From NCBI GenBank assembly GCA_001801815.1, contig MGXU01000010.1, forward strand, positions 521,167 to 585,166: a DNA stretch of 64,000 bases, given 5' to 3'. Shown piece after piece: positions 9,016-18,085 of the stretch. The position numbers and the translations under genes are program-made. The notes under the pieces were generated by a model that was not told the origin of the DNA, did no database searches, and saw only the letters and a program-made list of their open reading frames with translations. This stretch comes from Gammaproteobacteria bacterium RIFCSPHIGHO2_12_FULL_36_30 (GTDB taxonomy: Bacteria; Pseudomonadota; Gammaproteobacteria; Coxiellales; Coxiellaceae). Positions within the stretch are counted from its first letter, which is position 1. Each line of letters opens with the position of its first letter.

Positions 9016-10743
9016 TCAACACTCAATTTCTTCAACAATTAATTGCAACGCCGCAACCCCCCGAAATTCATTTCGTTCTAATCGATACGCAATTTTCGCA
9101 GATGTTACGCGATGATTTGGCCAAAGATTCGTATCAACTTGAAATGCAATTGCATCCACTTTACGCGCGCTATTTTTAGGCTGCAAAACAAGCTTTAAAT
9201 GATTCGTCCCCACTAATCGCTGCGAAATAATTTCAAATTCTCCATCAAATAATGGTTCCGGAAATTGTTGTCCCCACGGACCTGCATCTTTAATTAACTC
9301 TGCATTTTCCAATGTAAAATCATCGTGTGATAATTCGCCATCACTTTCAATCACACGATGCAATTGATCTTTTGATAAATAACGTGAAACTGTTTTTTCA
9401 AAAACCGCTGAAAATGCAGCGAAATCTTTTAATTGAATACTTAATCCCGCCGCCATCGCATGTCCACCAAATTTAGATAATAGTTGCGGATGTTGCGTTG
9501 CAATTTCATCTAACACATCACGAATATGCACTCCTTTCACCGAACGCGCAGAACCTTTAATAATAATGTCATCCGCTTTTGCAAATGCAATCGTCGGACG
9601 ATTTAATTTATCTTTCACTCGCGATGCAACTAAACCAATCACCCCTTGATGCCATGTTTCATCATACAAACAAATTCCGATCGGTAATTGTTTTTCTAAA
9701 TTTAATTTATCCACTGCGTGAAATGCCTGCTCTTTCATTTCATTTTCAATCGCGCGACGTTCAATATTTAATTGATCTAATTGTCTTGCTAATATTAATG
9801 CGCGATCAAAATCATTTTCTAATAAACAATGAATGCCGAGTGACATGTCGTCTAATCTTCCCGCTGCATTTAATCTTGGTCCAATTAAAAATCCCAAATC
9901 AATCGCCGCTAATTTTTCTGCATTACGTCCTGCAATTTGCAATAATGCGCGAATACCTGCGCGAGATAATCCTGCGCGTATACGTTGTAAACCTTGATGC
10001 ACTAAAATACGATTATTTTTATCAAGCGGCACAACATCTGCAACTGTCCCCAGCGCAACTAAATCTAAAAATTCCGCCATATTTGGTTTTGCAATATTAT
10101 TTTTTGCAAAATAATTTTCTGCTTCCAATTGCGCGCGCACTGCCAACATCACATAAAAAATAACACCCACGCCTGCGAGTGCTTTGCTTTTAAAATTATC
10201 ATCCTTGCGATTCGGATTCACAATTGCAACTGCATCTGGAAGTGTTGTGCCTTGTAAATGATGATCCGTCACCACCACATCAATATTATATTCATTCGCC
10301 CGCGCAACGCCTTCAATACTCGCAATGCCATTATCAACTGTAATAATTAAATGTGGATTTTTTATTTTTTTTGCAAGATCAACAATTTCGGGCGTTAATC
10401 CATATCCAAACGTAAACCTATTCGGCACTAAAAAATCTACATTCTTCGCACCGAAGGATTTTAATGCAGAAACTGCGACTGCGGTTGATGTTGCGCCGTC
10501 TGCGTCGAAGTCGCCAATGATTAAAATGTTTTCTTGTTTTGTAATTGCAGAAATTAAACGTATTGCGGATTTTTCAATATCTGTTAAATCAGAAAATGGC
10601 AACAACGCCGATAAAGATCGATCAATATCTGCAATTGATTGCACATCCCGTGCAGCGTAAATACGTTGAAGTAATGATGGCAAAGTCGATAACGTATTGA
10701 TAGCGTGATCGTTTATTTTTCGACGAGAGATTTTTGTAGGCAT
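9016..10743 (-). CDS. recJ: Single-stranded-DNA exonuclease RecJ
   Basis: 575 residues, the usual RecJ length. The DHH phosphoesterase core is clear: IIGDFDADGATS (near 77), VVTDHHLQG (near 157-165), VNPN, and the later GHAMAAGL (DHHA1) motif. A C-terminal OB-fold binds ssDNA. RecJ degrades ssDNA 5' to 3' in recombination and mismatch repair. It is followed by about 100 bp carrying the repeats of the DUF4143 gene, and starts 10 bp downstream of the unknown membrane protein gene, so all three could share a transcript. Confidence 0.95.
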   Translation of the reverse strand: MPTKISRRKINDHAINTLSTLPSLLQRIYAARDVQSIADIDRSLSALLPFSDLTDIEKSAIRLISAITKQENILIIGDFDADGATSTAVAVSALKSFGAKNVDFLVPNRFTFGYGLTPEIVDLAKKIKNPHLIITVDNGIASIEGVARANEYNIDVVVTDHHLQGTTLPDAVAIVNPNRKDDNFKSKALAGVGVIFYVMLAVRAQLEAENYFAKNNIAKPNMAEFLDLVALGTVADVVPLDKNNRILVHQGLQRIRAGLSRAGIRALLQIAGRNAEKLAAIDLGFLIGPRLNAAGRLDDMSLGIHCLLENDFDRALILARQLDQLNIERRAIENEMKEQAFHAVDKLNLEKQLPIGICLYDETWHQGVIGLVASRVKDKLNRPTIAFAKADDIIIKGSARSVKGVHIRDVLDEIATQHPQLLSKFGGHAMAAGLSIQLKDFAAFSAVFEKTVSRYLSKDQLHRVIESDGELSHDDFTLENAELIKDAGPWGQQFPEPLFDGEFEIISQRLVGTNHLKLVLQPKNSARKVDAIAFQVDTNLWPNHRVTSAKIAYRLERNEFRGVAALQLIVEEIEC

Positions 10744-10753
10744 AAAATTTTTA

Positions 10754-11635
10754 TCATTCCTTTTGGGTTATTCGTTCTTTAAGAAATTCTTCTCTTAATA
10801 AGTTACACTGAAAAACATATTCATTTATTTTTTCAACCAGCGGGGAATGTTGTACTGTAAAATCTTTTAATAAGTAATTATTATCAATTTTCTTAAACCA
10901 TTTTTCACCATTGCTCCAATCGTCTATCACCGCATCACTTCCGCGAAACCATATGAAATTCGCTTTTTCATAAAAAGCACATAAAAAGTTAAGAGCATCG
11001 GCTGATATTCTGCACAGGTCAAATGAAATGCCGCCGCTATGCATAAATAATATTCGATGTATCTCATCTTTCGATAACAGCACTCCATTGTTGGCTTTTA
11101 AATACTTTTGATACTCGATTCCGTAAAAAAAATATGGGTTCACAGAATTAACTACATCAGCTATAGCAAAACCAATATCAGTATAGTCACGCAAAAAGAT
11201 TTCTTTATGGTTTTTTTCAGTCAAATTATGGTACAAATCTTCAACTGCTGTGAGGGAATTTACACTTCTGTGCCATTTGACATTGTTATTATCAACACTG
11301 GAAATATATTCTAATGAATTTTTCAGATAACGTTGAATTTCACGAAGGTAAAATTTTGATAATTTTTCTTTTTGCAATGCTTGATTGCAATATACTGCAT
11401 ACATTAATCCAGTTGCAGCGAACATTGCTGCTGATGCCGTAAACAAATCCTTGTTAGCTAAAAATTCTAAGTGATATTTACTTGTGACAAATCCAAAGAC
11501 TAAAAATATGAAACCGATTACGCCAAAAAGACTAGCGATAAATAGCGGCAGCAATTTATCTTGTAATGAAATAATTTTTTTACACATTTTTATATACTGA
11601 TATTTTATTACACATTTCTCAATCTCAGTTTTCAT
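10754..11635 (-). CDS. Two-TM membrane protein of unknown function
   Basis: About 293 residues from ATG 11635; the frame is open from a TTG at 11644, 5 bp past the rmuC stop, so the genes are tightly coupled. Two strongly hydrophobic helices near residues 27-50 (LLPLFIASLFGVIGFIFLVF) and 60-85 (FTASAAMFAATGLMYAVY) are followed by about 200 cytosolic residues rich in helices, with no motif I recognise. The layout of a short two-helix anchor plus a soluble domain is common in phage-defence and signalling membrane proteins. Its place beside rmuC and a restriction-modification system supports a DNA- or defence-related guess only by context. Confidence 0.7.
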   Translation of the reverse strand: MKTEIEKCVIKYQYIKMCKKIISLQDKLLPLFIASLFGVIGFIFLVFGFVTSKYHLEFLANKDLFTASAAMFAATGLMYAVYCNQALQKEKLSKFYLREIQRYLKNSLEYISSVDNNNVKWHRSVNSLTAVEDLYHNLTEKNHKEIFLRDYTDIGFAIADVVNSVNPYFFYGIEYQKYLKANNGVLLSKDEIHRILFMHSGGISFDLCRISADALNFLCAFYEKANFIWFRGSDAVIDDWSNGEKWFKKIDNNYLLKDFTVQHSPLVEKINEYVFQCNLLREEFLKERITQKE

Positions 11636-11649
11636 TATTGGCAACGTAG

Positions 11650-13161
11650 TTATTCAAAATGAGCCTGATTTTTCTCAATTGATACGGATTCATTAATATT
11701 AAATATCTGATCGGATTCCAATGAATCATCATTAACCATATTGGGAAAAGTATCACACAGATTTTTTGAAGCTTTTGCACCTAAAGATTTTAATTTTTCT
11801 GTCTGAGAAATAACACTTCCTCTTCCATCTCGGAGTTTTTTTATTGAATTATCATAGGCATTTTGTGAGGCGCTGATTGACTTTCCTATTTTCTCCATAT
11901 CTTCTATAAAACCAAAAACTTTGTCGTATAAAGTGCCGCCCACTCGTGCAATTTCCATCGTGTTTTTATTTTGTAGCTCCAATCTCCATATTGACGAAAT
12001 TGTTCGCAATGTTGCAAACAATGTAGATGGACAAACGATAATAACTTTTTTATTCCATGCTGTACTATGTAACTCTGGATCACTTTGAATTGCTAGCGTA
12101 AATGCACCTTCTATTGGCATAAACATCAAAACAAAATCAGGGGTCTTTAATTTTTCAGAATCTTGATATCTTCTGTCTTGCAAATCATTTACATGTCTTT
12201 TAACCGACACAAGAAACTGTTTTAAATTTTCCGTTTTGATTTGTTCGTCTGACTCAGAGCAATAACGCTCATAATCTGTCAACGATACTTTTGAATCAAT
12301 AATAATATGTTTATCTTCTGGTAATTTCACTATGACATCTGGTTTTAAATTTTGACCAGTGTCGGGATGTTTCATACCCATATCAGAGCCTTGCAATATG
12401 TAATCCTGACCTGGACGCAATCCAGATTCTTCTAAAATTCTTTCAAGAATAACTTCACCCCAATTTCCTTGCATTCGAAAATCTCCTTTCAAAGCTTTTG
12501 TAAGGTTACTTGTTTGCGAAGTCATTTCTTCATTAATTTTTACAATATTTGCAATTTCAGTTTTCAATGAAAATTGTTCGCGCGATTGCTTCTCAAATGA
12601 TTCATCTATTTTTTTCTTAAAACCCTCTATATCACTTTTTAATGGCGATAATAATGCGGTGAGATTACTCTGCGATTCTTGCTTAAATGTTTTGCTATGA
12701 TCCGTAAAAATTTTATTACCGATATTTTCAAATTGTATTTTTAAATTATCTTGCATTTCCTGAAGTTGCTTAATCTGTAATGCTCGCTGTTCATTTAATA
12801 TTTGTTTCTCTGTCTCAAGTGCAGAAATCTTTTCTCTGGCTACATTAAAATTATTCGATATAGATTCGTTCTTATTTTTAAGTTCTAAATTTTCATTTTT
12901 AATATGATCTAAAACAGATGCTTTATCGCGTGTTATTTGCAGGTCATTTCGCAATCCATTAATTTCAGTTTCCCTTTCATTCATGAAACGATCATAAGTA
13001 CAACGCTCTTCATCTAATTTATTTTCAATTGCTGTTTTTTCAGATAATACTGATTCAAAGGATTTCTTTGAAACTGTATTTTTACGTACTAACCATATCG
13101 CAATATAACTAGATATGATTATACAAATTATATAACTGACAACCATTGTAATGATGTTCAT
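11650..13161 (-). CDS. rmuC: DNA recombination protein RmuC
   Basis: 503 residues. One N-terminal transmembrane helix (MNIITMVVSYIICIIISSYIAIW without charges) is followed by a long coiled coil (about 30-215). The RmuC nuclease-like core contains GNWGEVILERILEESGL, a PDVIVKLPEDKHIIIDSKVSL segment with D...ExK-like residues, and FMPIEGAFTLA. RmuC limits inversions at short inverted repeats and is linked to DNA-end processing. AGAGAG lies upstream of the ATG. It is followed after 5-15 bp by the two-TM gene and preceded by the small unknown gene. Confidence 0.93.
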   Translation of the reverse strand: MNIITMVVSYIICIIISSYIAIWLVRKNTVSKKSFESVLSEKTAIENKLDEERCTYDRFMNERETEINGLRNDLQITRDKASVLDHIKNENLELKNKNESISNNFNVAREKISALETEKQILNEQRALQIKQLQEMQDNLKIQFENIGNKIFTDHSKTFKQESQSNLTALLSPLKSDIEGFKKKIDESFEKQSREQFSLKTEIANIVKINEEMTSQTSNLTKALKGDFRMQGNWGEVILERILEESGLRPGQDYILQGSDMGMKHPDTGQNLKPDVIVKLPEDKHIIIDSKVSLTDYERYCSESDEQIKTENLKQFLVSVKRHVNDLQDRRYQDSEKLKTPDFVLMFMPIEGAFTLAIQSDPELHSTAWNKKVIIVCPSTLFATLRTISSIWRLELQNKNTMEIARVGGTLYDKVFGFIEDMEKIGKSISASQNAYDNSIKKLRDGRGSVISQTEKLKSLGAKASKNLCDTFPNMVNDDSLESDQIFNINESVSIEKNQAHFE

Positions 13162-13229
13162 TCTTTTCTCTCTAATGTTATTATTTCAAATAATTAATAA
13201 TGTAGACTATTGTCCGACATTTTCTATGG

Positions 13230-13709
13230 TTAAAAAGGCACATCGTCATGAATTTTCCATTCATTCAGTTTTTTATTAATCGAAAATTTGCTGGCAACAT
13301 ATAACAAGAAATCACCAAGGTATCCACTCTCATATACATGCTTTCGAATTTCAAATGGCGTTTCAATCAACGGCTTTTCAATAATTATTTTTCGTGAAGA
13401 TAAATCAATATCAAAGCTATTTTCGTAATAATGTATCTCACCTTCATATTCGCTTTTTTCATAAATCAAGCGATTTTGGATTTTATCCCAGCTTAATTTT
13501 TCCTCAATAGAAATGGGTTCGCAGTAATTTCGTGACTGCGTAGGATCTGTTGCAACATAAGTAACGGACTCGCCAATATTAATTGATTTGAGATAATTCT
13601 CTAACTGCTTAATATCGCTAGATATGCTATTTTTTATTTCATTAATATTATCTAAAACAGATTTGTTAGTATCAAAACAAGATTGTAAATATGATGAGTT
13701 GAATTTCAT
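13230..13709 (-). CDS. Hypothetical protein beside rmuC and the RM system
   Basis: 159 residues, soluble. The N-terminal third is helical and probably coiled coil (NKSVLDNINEIKNSISSDIKQLENYLKS); the rest looks like mixed alpha/beta with no recognised motif. The start has a GGAG ribosome site 8 bp upstream. It heads the minus-strand group with rmuC and the two-TM protein, and is divergent from the restriction endonuclease across 336 bp. I do not recognise the family. Confidence 0.65.
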   Translation of the reverse strand: MKFNSSYLQSCFDTNKSVLDNINEIKNSISSDIKQLENYLKSINIGESVTYVATDPTQSRNYCEPISIEEKLSWDKIQNRLIYEKSEYEGEIHYYENSFDIDLSSRKIIIEKPLIETPFEIRKHVYESGYLGDFLLYVASKFSINKKLNEWKIHDDVPF

Positions 13710-14045
13710 ATGTATATCTCCAACTAGTGATTATTAAATAATACCGCCTCACTCAAGAGTTAAGGATGTCAATCAAGACATAAAATAATTTGCTCAATCA
13801 AGAGCGTGTGGCGATAATAAATGCTTTATTCCATTACATCAAGAAAAAATATAAAAATTTTGCTTTTGTTTTCTACTAAAAATTAGCACAAAAATTGTAT
13901 CGAACCAGTTAGCTACATGACTTACAACGTTATAATAAATTGATCAAAATTAAAACACATGAGAAATTTTATAAACTTAAACATTCCCATCGCCAACGAT
14001 CTATTAGATACTGCAATCTGCACAATTTAATGGTGGCCAAAAGAA
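13710..14045. promoter_or_regulatory. Divergent promoter region of the RM system
   Basis: No gene is visible. A TATAAT (13931-13936) on the plus strand could be the -10 of the restriction gene, with no good -35. TTAGCTACA at 13909-13917, in the -35 area, matches the arm of a perfect palindrome found after the methyltransferase (16202-16228). CAATCAAGA occurs twice, with a related ACTCAAGAG nearby (13750-13810). Confidence 0.4.
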
Positions 14046-14798
14046 ATGCGCAAATATAATTTAGGATTTATCACCGACAAAGATCTTTTTAATCATGTGA
14101 AAGACATAATCAAAAAATACAGATTCCATATCGATTTAGCGCGTTTTAATAAAAACATACCAGATCCAATCAAACTAACATTTGACAGCAAGGTATATAG
14201 AAAATCAATTAGAGATGTAATTCGAGATGAATCGTTCAGACAAATAGACAAATCAAACACAAATCACATTGGTTATTTTCATCAAAATATATTCAAGTAT
14301 ATTGGTGGTGACTGGACTGTACCAATACATGGTTTCGACATTATCAATAAAAATAAAAAAATTTATGTCGAAATGAAAAATAAACACAACACAATGAATT
14401 CAACATCCTCACCAGGAACATACGCAAAAATGGAACGTCAAATTAAAGATCATCCAGGATCAACATGCATGCTCGTTGAGGTCATTGCAACAAAAAGTCA
14501 AAATATACCGTGGGAAGTGAAGATAGGTAAAGAGAAAAAATCCAATGAAAATATACGAAGAGTATCAATAGATCAATTTTATAAAATTGTTACGGGTGAT
14601 AACACAGCATTTAAAAAATTATGCGTGACATTACCAATTGTAATGGACGATGTTATAAAAGAAATGCGGCTTACAGGAATAAAAAACACGGTATTGACCG
14701 AACTACTGAATTTATCAGATAATGTTTTAAGAAATATTTATCTTTCTTCTTTTGGAAAATACGAAGGATTTGATTCTTTTAACTTAGATGAAAATTGA
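14046..14798 (+). CDS. Type II restriction endonuclease, Eco47II/Sau96I family
   Basis: 250 residues. The block NTNHIGYFHQNIFKYIGG, then GFDIINKNKKIYVEMKNKHNTMNS, matches the Eco47II restriction endonuclease family; D...ExK (FDI...VEMK, near 99-115) is the probable catalytic centre of a PD-(D/E)XK nuclease. Family members recognise GGNCC; specificity here is inferred. The stop codon lies 44 bp before the methyltransferase ATG. The pair stands alone, divergent from the rmuC group, as expected for a mobile restriction module. An intact frame suggests an active enzyme. Confidence 0.88.
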   Translation: MRKYNLGFITDKDLFNHVKDIIKKYRFHIDLARFNKNIPDPIKLTFDSKVYRKSIRDVIRDESFRQIDKSNTNHIGYFHQNIFKYIGGDWTVPIHGFDIINKNKKIYVEMKNKHNTMNSTSSPGTYAKMERQIKDHPGSTCMLVEVIATKSQNIPWEVKIGKEKKSNENIRRVSIDQFYKIVTGDNTAFKKLCVTLPIVMDDVIKEMRLTGIKNTVLTELLNLSDNVLRNIYLSSFGKYEGFDSFNLDEN

Positions 14799-14842
14799 TA
14801 GCGCATGTTTTCACAAACATAATTGAACGCCGAGATATTCAA

Positions 14843-16078
14843 ATGGATCAAGAATTTTTCTCATTGCAAGAAGTCTCAAACATGCTTTCGATTTCAAAAG
14901 AGAAAATTACGCATTGGGAGAAAACAAAAAAATTAATTCCCAGTCAACACCCCACAAAAAAAACAAATTGTTATCATAGAGATCAATTAAAAAAATTTGA
15001 TGAAGCGAAATCTATGCTGGATACTAATTGGGATGATGAAATAAAAATAAAACCAAACAAAGAATACAAATCCATTGAATTATTCGCCGGATGTGGTGGT
15101 TTAGCGCTTGGTCTTGAAAAAGCAGGTTTTAAACATGTTTTACTAAATGAAATAAACAAAGATGCTTGTGATACTCTTAAAAAAAATAGACCTGACTGGG
15201 ATATTTTACAGCAAGATATATCTCAACTTTCATTTTCAAAATTCAAAGGTAAAGTAGATTTAGTTACGGGTGGTTTTCCATGCCAAGCTTTTTCTTATGC
15301 TGGCAATAAACTCGGATTCGAAGATACAAGAGGAACCATGTTTTTCGAATTTGCAAGAGCGATCAAAGAAGTTAAACCAAAAGTTTTTCTCGCAGAAAAT
15401 GTTCGTGGGTTATTAAATCATGATAATGGAAAAACATTATCAGCGATGAAAGAAGTGATTGCATCACTTGGTTACACATTAATTGAACCAAGAGTGTTAA
15501 AAGCAATTCATTATCAGGTACCGCAAAAAAGAGAACGATTAATTTTGATCGGAATTAGAAATGATTACGCAAAAAAAGTTTCTTTTACTTTTCCGTCGCC
15601 CTACAAAAAAATTATGACAGTACGTGACGCATTAAAAGCTGGCGAACTTTTTGAAACAGATGTCCCTAATTCCGACGGTCAAAAATATCCAAAAAGAAAA
15701 AAAGAAATATTATCTCAAGTGCCACCTGGTGGTTATTGGCGTGATTTACCAAAAAAATTGCAAATTGAATTTATGCAAAAAAGTTATTATCTTGGTGGTG
15801 GAAAAACAGGAATGGCGAGAAGATTATCATGGGATGAACCATCACTTACATTAACTTGTGCGCCAGCACAAAAACAAACTGAACGGTGTCATCCAGAAGA
15901 AACAAGACCACTAACAGTAAGAGAATATGCAAGAATACAAACATTTCCAGATGATTGGACATTTGAAGGTTCGCAATCAAGTGTGTATAAACAAATCGGG
16001 AACGCTGTTCCAGTAAATTTTGCGCAAGCGATTGGAAGATCAATAATTAAATTGTTAAATGATATATCTGAACTTTAA
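14843..16078 (+). CDS. DNA (cytosine-5) methyltransferase with N-terminal HTH
   Basis: 411 residues from ATG 14843; the frame is open from a TTG at 14795 that overlaps the endonuclease, but MDQEFFSLQEV is the more natural start. Residues 1-60 form a MerR-like helix-turn-helix (LQEVSNMLSISKEKITHWEKT). C5-methyltransferase motifs follow in order: I (ELFAGCGGLALGLE), IV (GGFPCQAFS with the catalytic Cys), VI (ENVRG), VIII (QKRERL), a target-recognition region, and X (YKQIGNAVPVNFAQAIG). It protects the site cut by the Eco47II-like enzyme. The HTH probably represses its own promoter, as in related methyltransferases. Confidence 0.93.
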   Translation: MDQEFFSLQEVSNMLSISKEKITHWEKTKKLIPSQHPTKKTNCYHRDQLKKFDEAKSMLDTNWDDEIKIKPNKEYKSIELFAGCGGLALGLEKAGFKHVLLNEINKDACDTLKKNRPDWDILQQDISQLSFSKFKGKVDLVTGGFPCQAFSYAGNKLGFEDTRGTMFFEFARAIKEVKPKVFLAENVRGLLNHDNGKTLSAMKEVIASLGYTLIEPRVLKAIHYQVPQKRERLILIGIRNDYAKKVSFTFPSPYKKIMTVRDALKAGELFETDVPNSDGQKYPKRKKEILSQVPPGGYWRDLPKKLQIEFMQKSYYLGGGKTGMARRLSWDEPSLTLTCAPAQKQTERCHPEETRPLTVREYARIQTFPDDWTFEGSQSSVYKQIGNAVPVNFAQAIGRSIIKLLNDISEL

Positions 16079-16201
16079 TTTATTTAACACCGTGCAATAA
16101 CAAATATTAATCTACAAAATATTTATATTCTGATGTATCAATTTTTTAATGAACGCGTCAGATCATTCCTCAAAATTAAAATCACTATCAACATCATCCT
16201 A

Positions 16202-16251
16202 AATTAGCTACACACTGTGTAGCTAATTCATCAGACGAAAATTTGCGTCTG
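16202..16251. repeat. Two adjacent palindromes downstream of the RM module
   Basis: This 359-bp gap (16079-16437) has no gene. It holds a perfect palindrome at 16202-16228 (13-bp arms AATTAGCTACACA around a single C) and, 3 bp later, a 20-bp near-palindrome at 16232-16251 (CAGACG...CGTCTG with two central mismatches). A decayed relative of the first (AATTGACTACGC...GCATAGCGAATT) follows at about 16261-16287. No T-run follows, so they are not ordinary terminators. Confidence 0.7.
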
Positions 16252-16437
16252 TACATCCCCAATTGACTACGCACCGCATAGCGAATTGCGATGACACTTT
16301 CTCATGATGACAAAATGTGTTTCGTATATATTACCCGACTCCCGCAAAATGGCCAAGATTACCGCCGTTTCGCAGTGTCACTATTTCAATTTTTACGTTA
16401 TCATACACTCAAAAAATAATGATCCAGAGCAATTACC

Positions 16438-16995
16438 ATGCAACACTTTTACCACCAACCCTTCCCCACCCTCGATCTCGACGATCAATATATTTTGCGT
16501 GAGCAGACGATGGAAGATACGGAAAGTTTTTTTCGATATTATACGGATCATGAGGTGGGTCAATATATTTTGGCGACGAAGCCGACGACGTTGTTGGAGG
16601 CGAGTAAAGAAGTACAGTATTGCCGAAATTTATTTTACAGCAAGCAAGGAATTTATTGGACGATTGCGAGAAAAGATAATAATGAAATGATTGGCGCGAT
16701 TGGATTATATATGAATAATACGCATCACCGCGGTGAAATTACATATGATTTAGCGCATGAATATTGGCGAAAAGGAATTATGACAAAAACAATTCGTGCT
16801 GTTGTTGATTACGCATTTAAAAAAATGAAATTGGCGCGCATTGAAGCAGTAACGCGTCATGATAATATTGCATCGATGAAACTGCTTAAAAAATTGGGTT
16901 TTAAACACGAAGGCACACTTAAAAATTATCGTTTTTATGATGGTAAGGCGTGGGATATTGAAATGTTTGCGATTGTTCCGGAAGAAAAACGTTAA
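16438..16995 (+). CDS. GNAT-family acetyltransferase (RimJ/RimL-like)
   Basis: 185 residues. It begins with the substrate-loop arrangement of RimJ/RimL-type enzymes (LDLDDQYILREQTMEDTESFFRYY) and has the acetyl-CoA site region EITYDLAHEYWRKGIMTKTIRAVVDYAFKKM (near 100-130), then RIEAVTRHDNIASMKLLKKLGF, the C-terminal GNAT signature. It transfers acetyl from acetyl-CoA to a protein N-terminus or small amine; the target is unknown. Its stop codon is part of a CGTTAAC heptamer that recurs across the window. Confidence 0.88.
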   Translation: MQHFYHQPFPTLDLDDQYILREQTMEDTESFFRYYTDHEVGQYILATKPTTLLEASKEVQYCRNLFYSKQGIYWTIARKDNNEMIGAIGLYMNNTHHRGEITYDLAHEYWRKGIMTKTIRAVVDYAFKKMKLARIEAVTRHDNIASMKLLKKLGFKHEGTLKNYRFYDGKAWDIEMFAIVPEEKR

Positions 16996-17030
16996 CAAAT
17001 TATTTAAAATTATTTAATCGCGGAGAAAAT

Positions 17031-18077
17031 ATGTTATCACAAGCAACTTATATTTGGATTGATGGCGCAATACCAACACAAACTTTACGCAGTAAAATGC
17101 GTGTATTGCAGCGCTCAAAAGGTGATATGACATTAGCTGATTTTCCGGAATGGGGTTTTGATGGTTCATCCACAAATCAAGCATGCGGACACGAATCTGA
17201 TTTAATTTTAAAACCTGTTTTTTTTACTGATGATCCCATTTTAGGTGAAGGTAATTATTTAGTATTGTGTGAAGTATTTAATCCCGATCACACGCCGCAT
17301 GTTTCAAATAAACGCGCAAAATTACGTGAATTAATGGAAAAAGCAAAATCATTTGAACCATGGATTGGTTTCGAACAAGAATATACTTTGTTTCGCGGCA
17401 CGCAACCACTCGGCTGGCCTGAACGCGGATATCCTGCGCCTCAAGGTCCATTTTATTGTGGCGTTGGCGCAGATGAAGTATTTGGTCGTGACATGGTGGA
17501 AGAACACACACAAGCTTGCATCGATGCAAACCTCATGATTTACGGCACAAACGCAGAAGTCATGCCCGGACAATGGGAATTTCAAATTGGTTATCGCGGA
17601 TTAAATAATGAATCTGCAGATCCCATTACTGTTTCAGATCATTTGTGGGTTGCGCGTTGGTTGTTATATCGCATCGGTGAAGCGTATGACATTTCTGCAA
17701 AATTACATCCGAAACCAATGAAAGGTGATTGGAACGGCGCAGGAAAACATACAAACTTTTCTACAAAATTAACACGTGATCCCAAAACTGGGATAAATGC
17801 AATTCATACTGCAATTGCAGCATTAAAGGAAAAACATGATGCACATATTGCTGTTTATGGTTTTGGAATTGAAGAACGATTAACGGGTCGACATGAAACT
17901 GCATCATACAAAGAATTTATTTCTGGCGTGGGTCATCGCGGTGCATCGATTCGCATTCCACTTCACGTTTCGCAACAAGGTTATGGATATTTAGAAGATC
18001 GCAGACCTTGTGCAAATGCAAATCCGTATGAAGTGGCAGCGATGTTGGTGCAAACAATTTGTTGTTCTGAAAAATAA
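17031..18077 (+). CDS. glnII: Glutamine synthetase, type II (eukaryote-like)
   Basis: 348 residues, the length of GSII rather than the 470-residue bacterial GSI. Landmarks: WGFDGSSTNQA (beta-grasp end), DLILKPV, the metal-binding stretch FEQEYTLF, EVMPGQWEFQIG, the ATP-site GAGKHTNFS, and a C-terminal EDRRPCANANPYEV. It makes glutamine from glutamate, ammonia and ATP. GSII enzymes are not adenylylated as GSI is. A GSII in a gammaproteobacterium points to past horizontal transfer, though several lineages retain it. GGAG precedes the ATG. Confidence 0.95.
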   Translation: MLSQATYIWIDGAIPTQTLRSKMRVLQRSKGDMTLADFPEWGFDGSSTNQACGHESDLILKPVFFTDDPILGEGNYLVLCEVFNPDHTPHVSNKRAKLRELMEKAKSFEPWIGFEQEYTLFRGTQPLGWPERGYPAPQGPFYCGVGADEVFGRDMVEEHTQACIDANLMIYGTNAEVMPGQWEFQIGYRGLNNESADPITVSDHLWVARWLLYRIGEAYDISAKLHPKPMKGDWNGAGKHTNFSTKLTRDPKTGINAIHTAIAALKEKHDAHIAVYGFGIEERLTGRHETASYKEFISGVGHRGASIRIPLHVSQQGYGYLEDRRPCANANPYEVAAMLVQTICCSEK

Positions 18078-18085
18078 GTTATTTT

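Noticed and set aside
9579-10163. 194-residue plus-strand frame opposite recJ
   Set aside because: It is the antisense shadow of a well-supported recJ, leucine/glutamine-rich with no motif or ribosome site.
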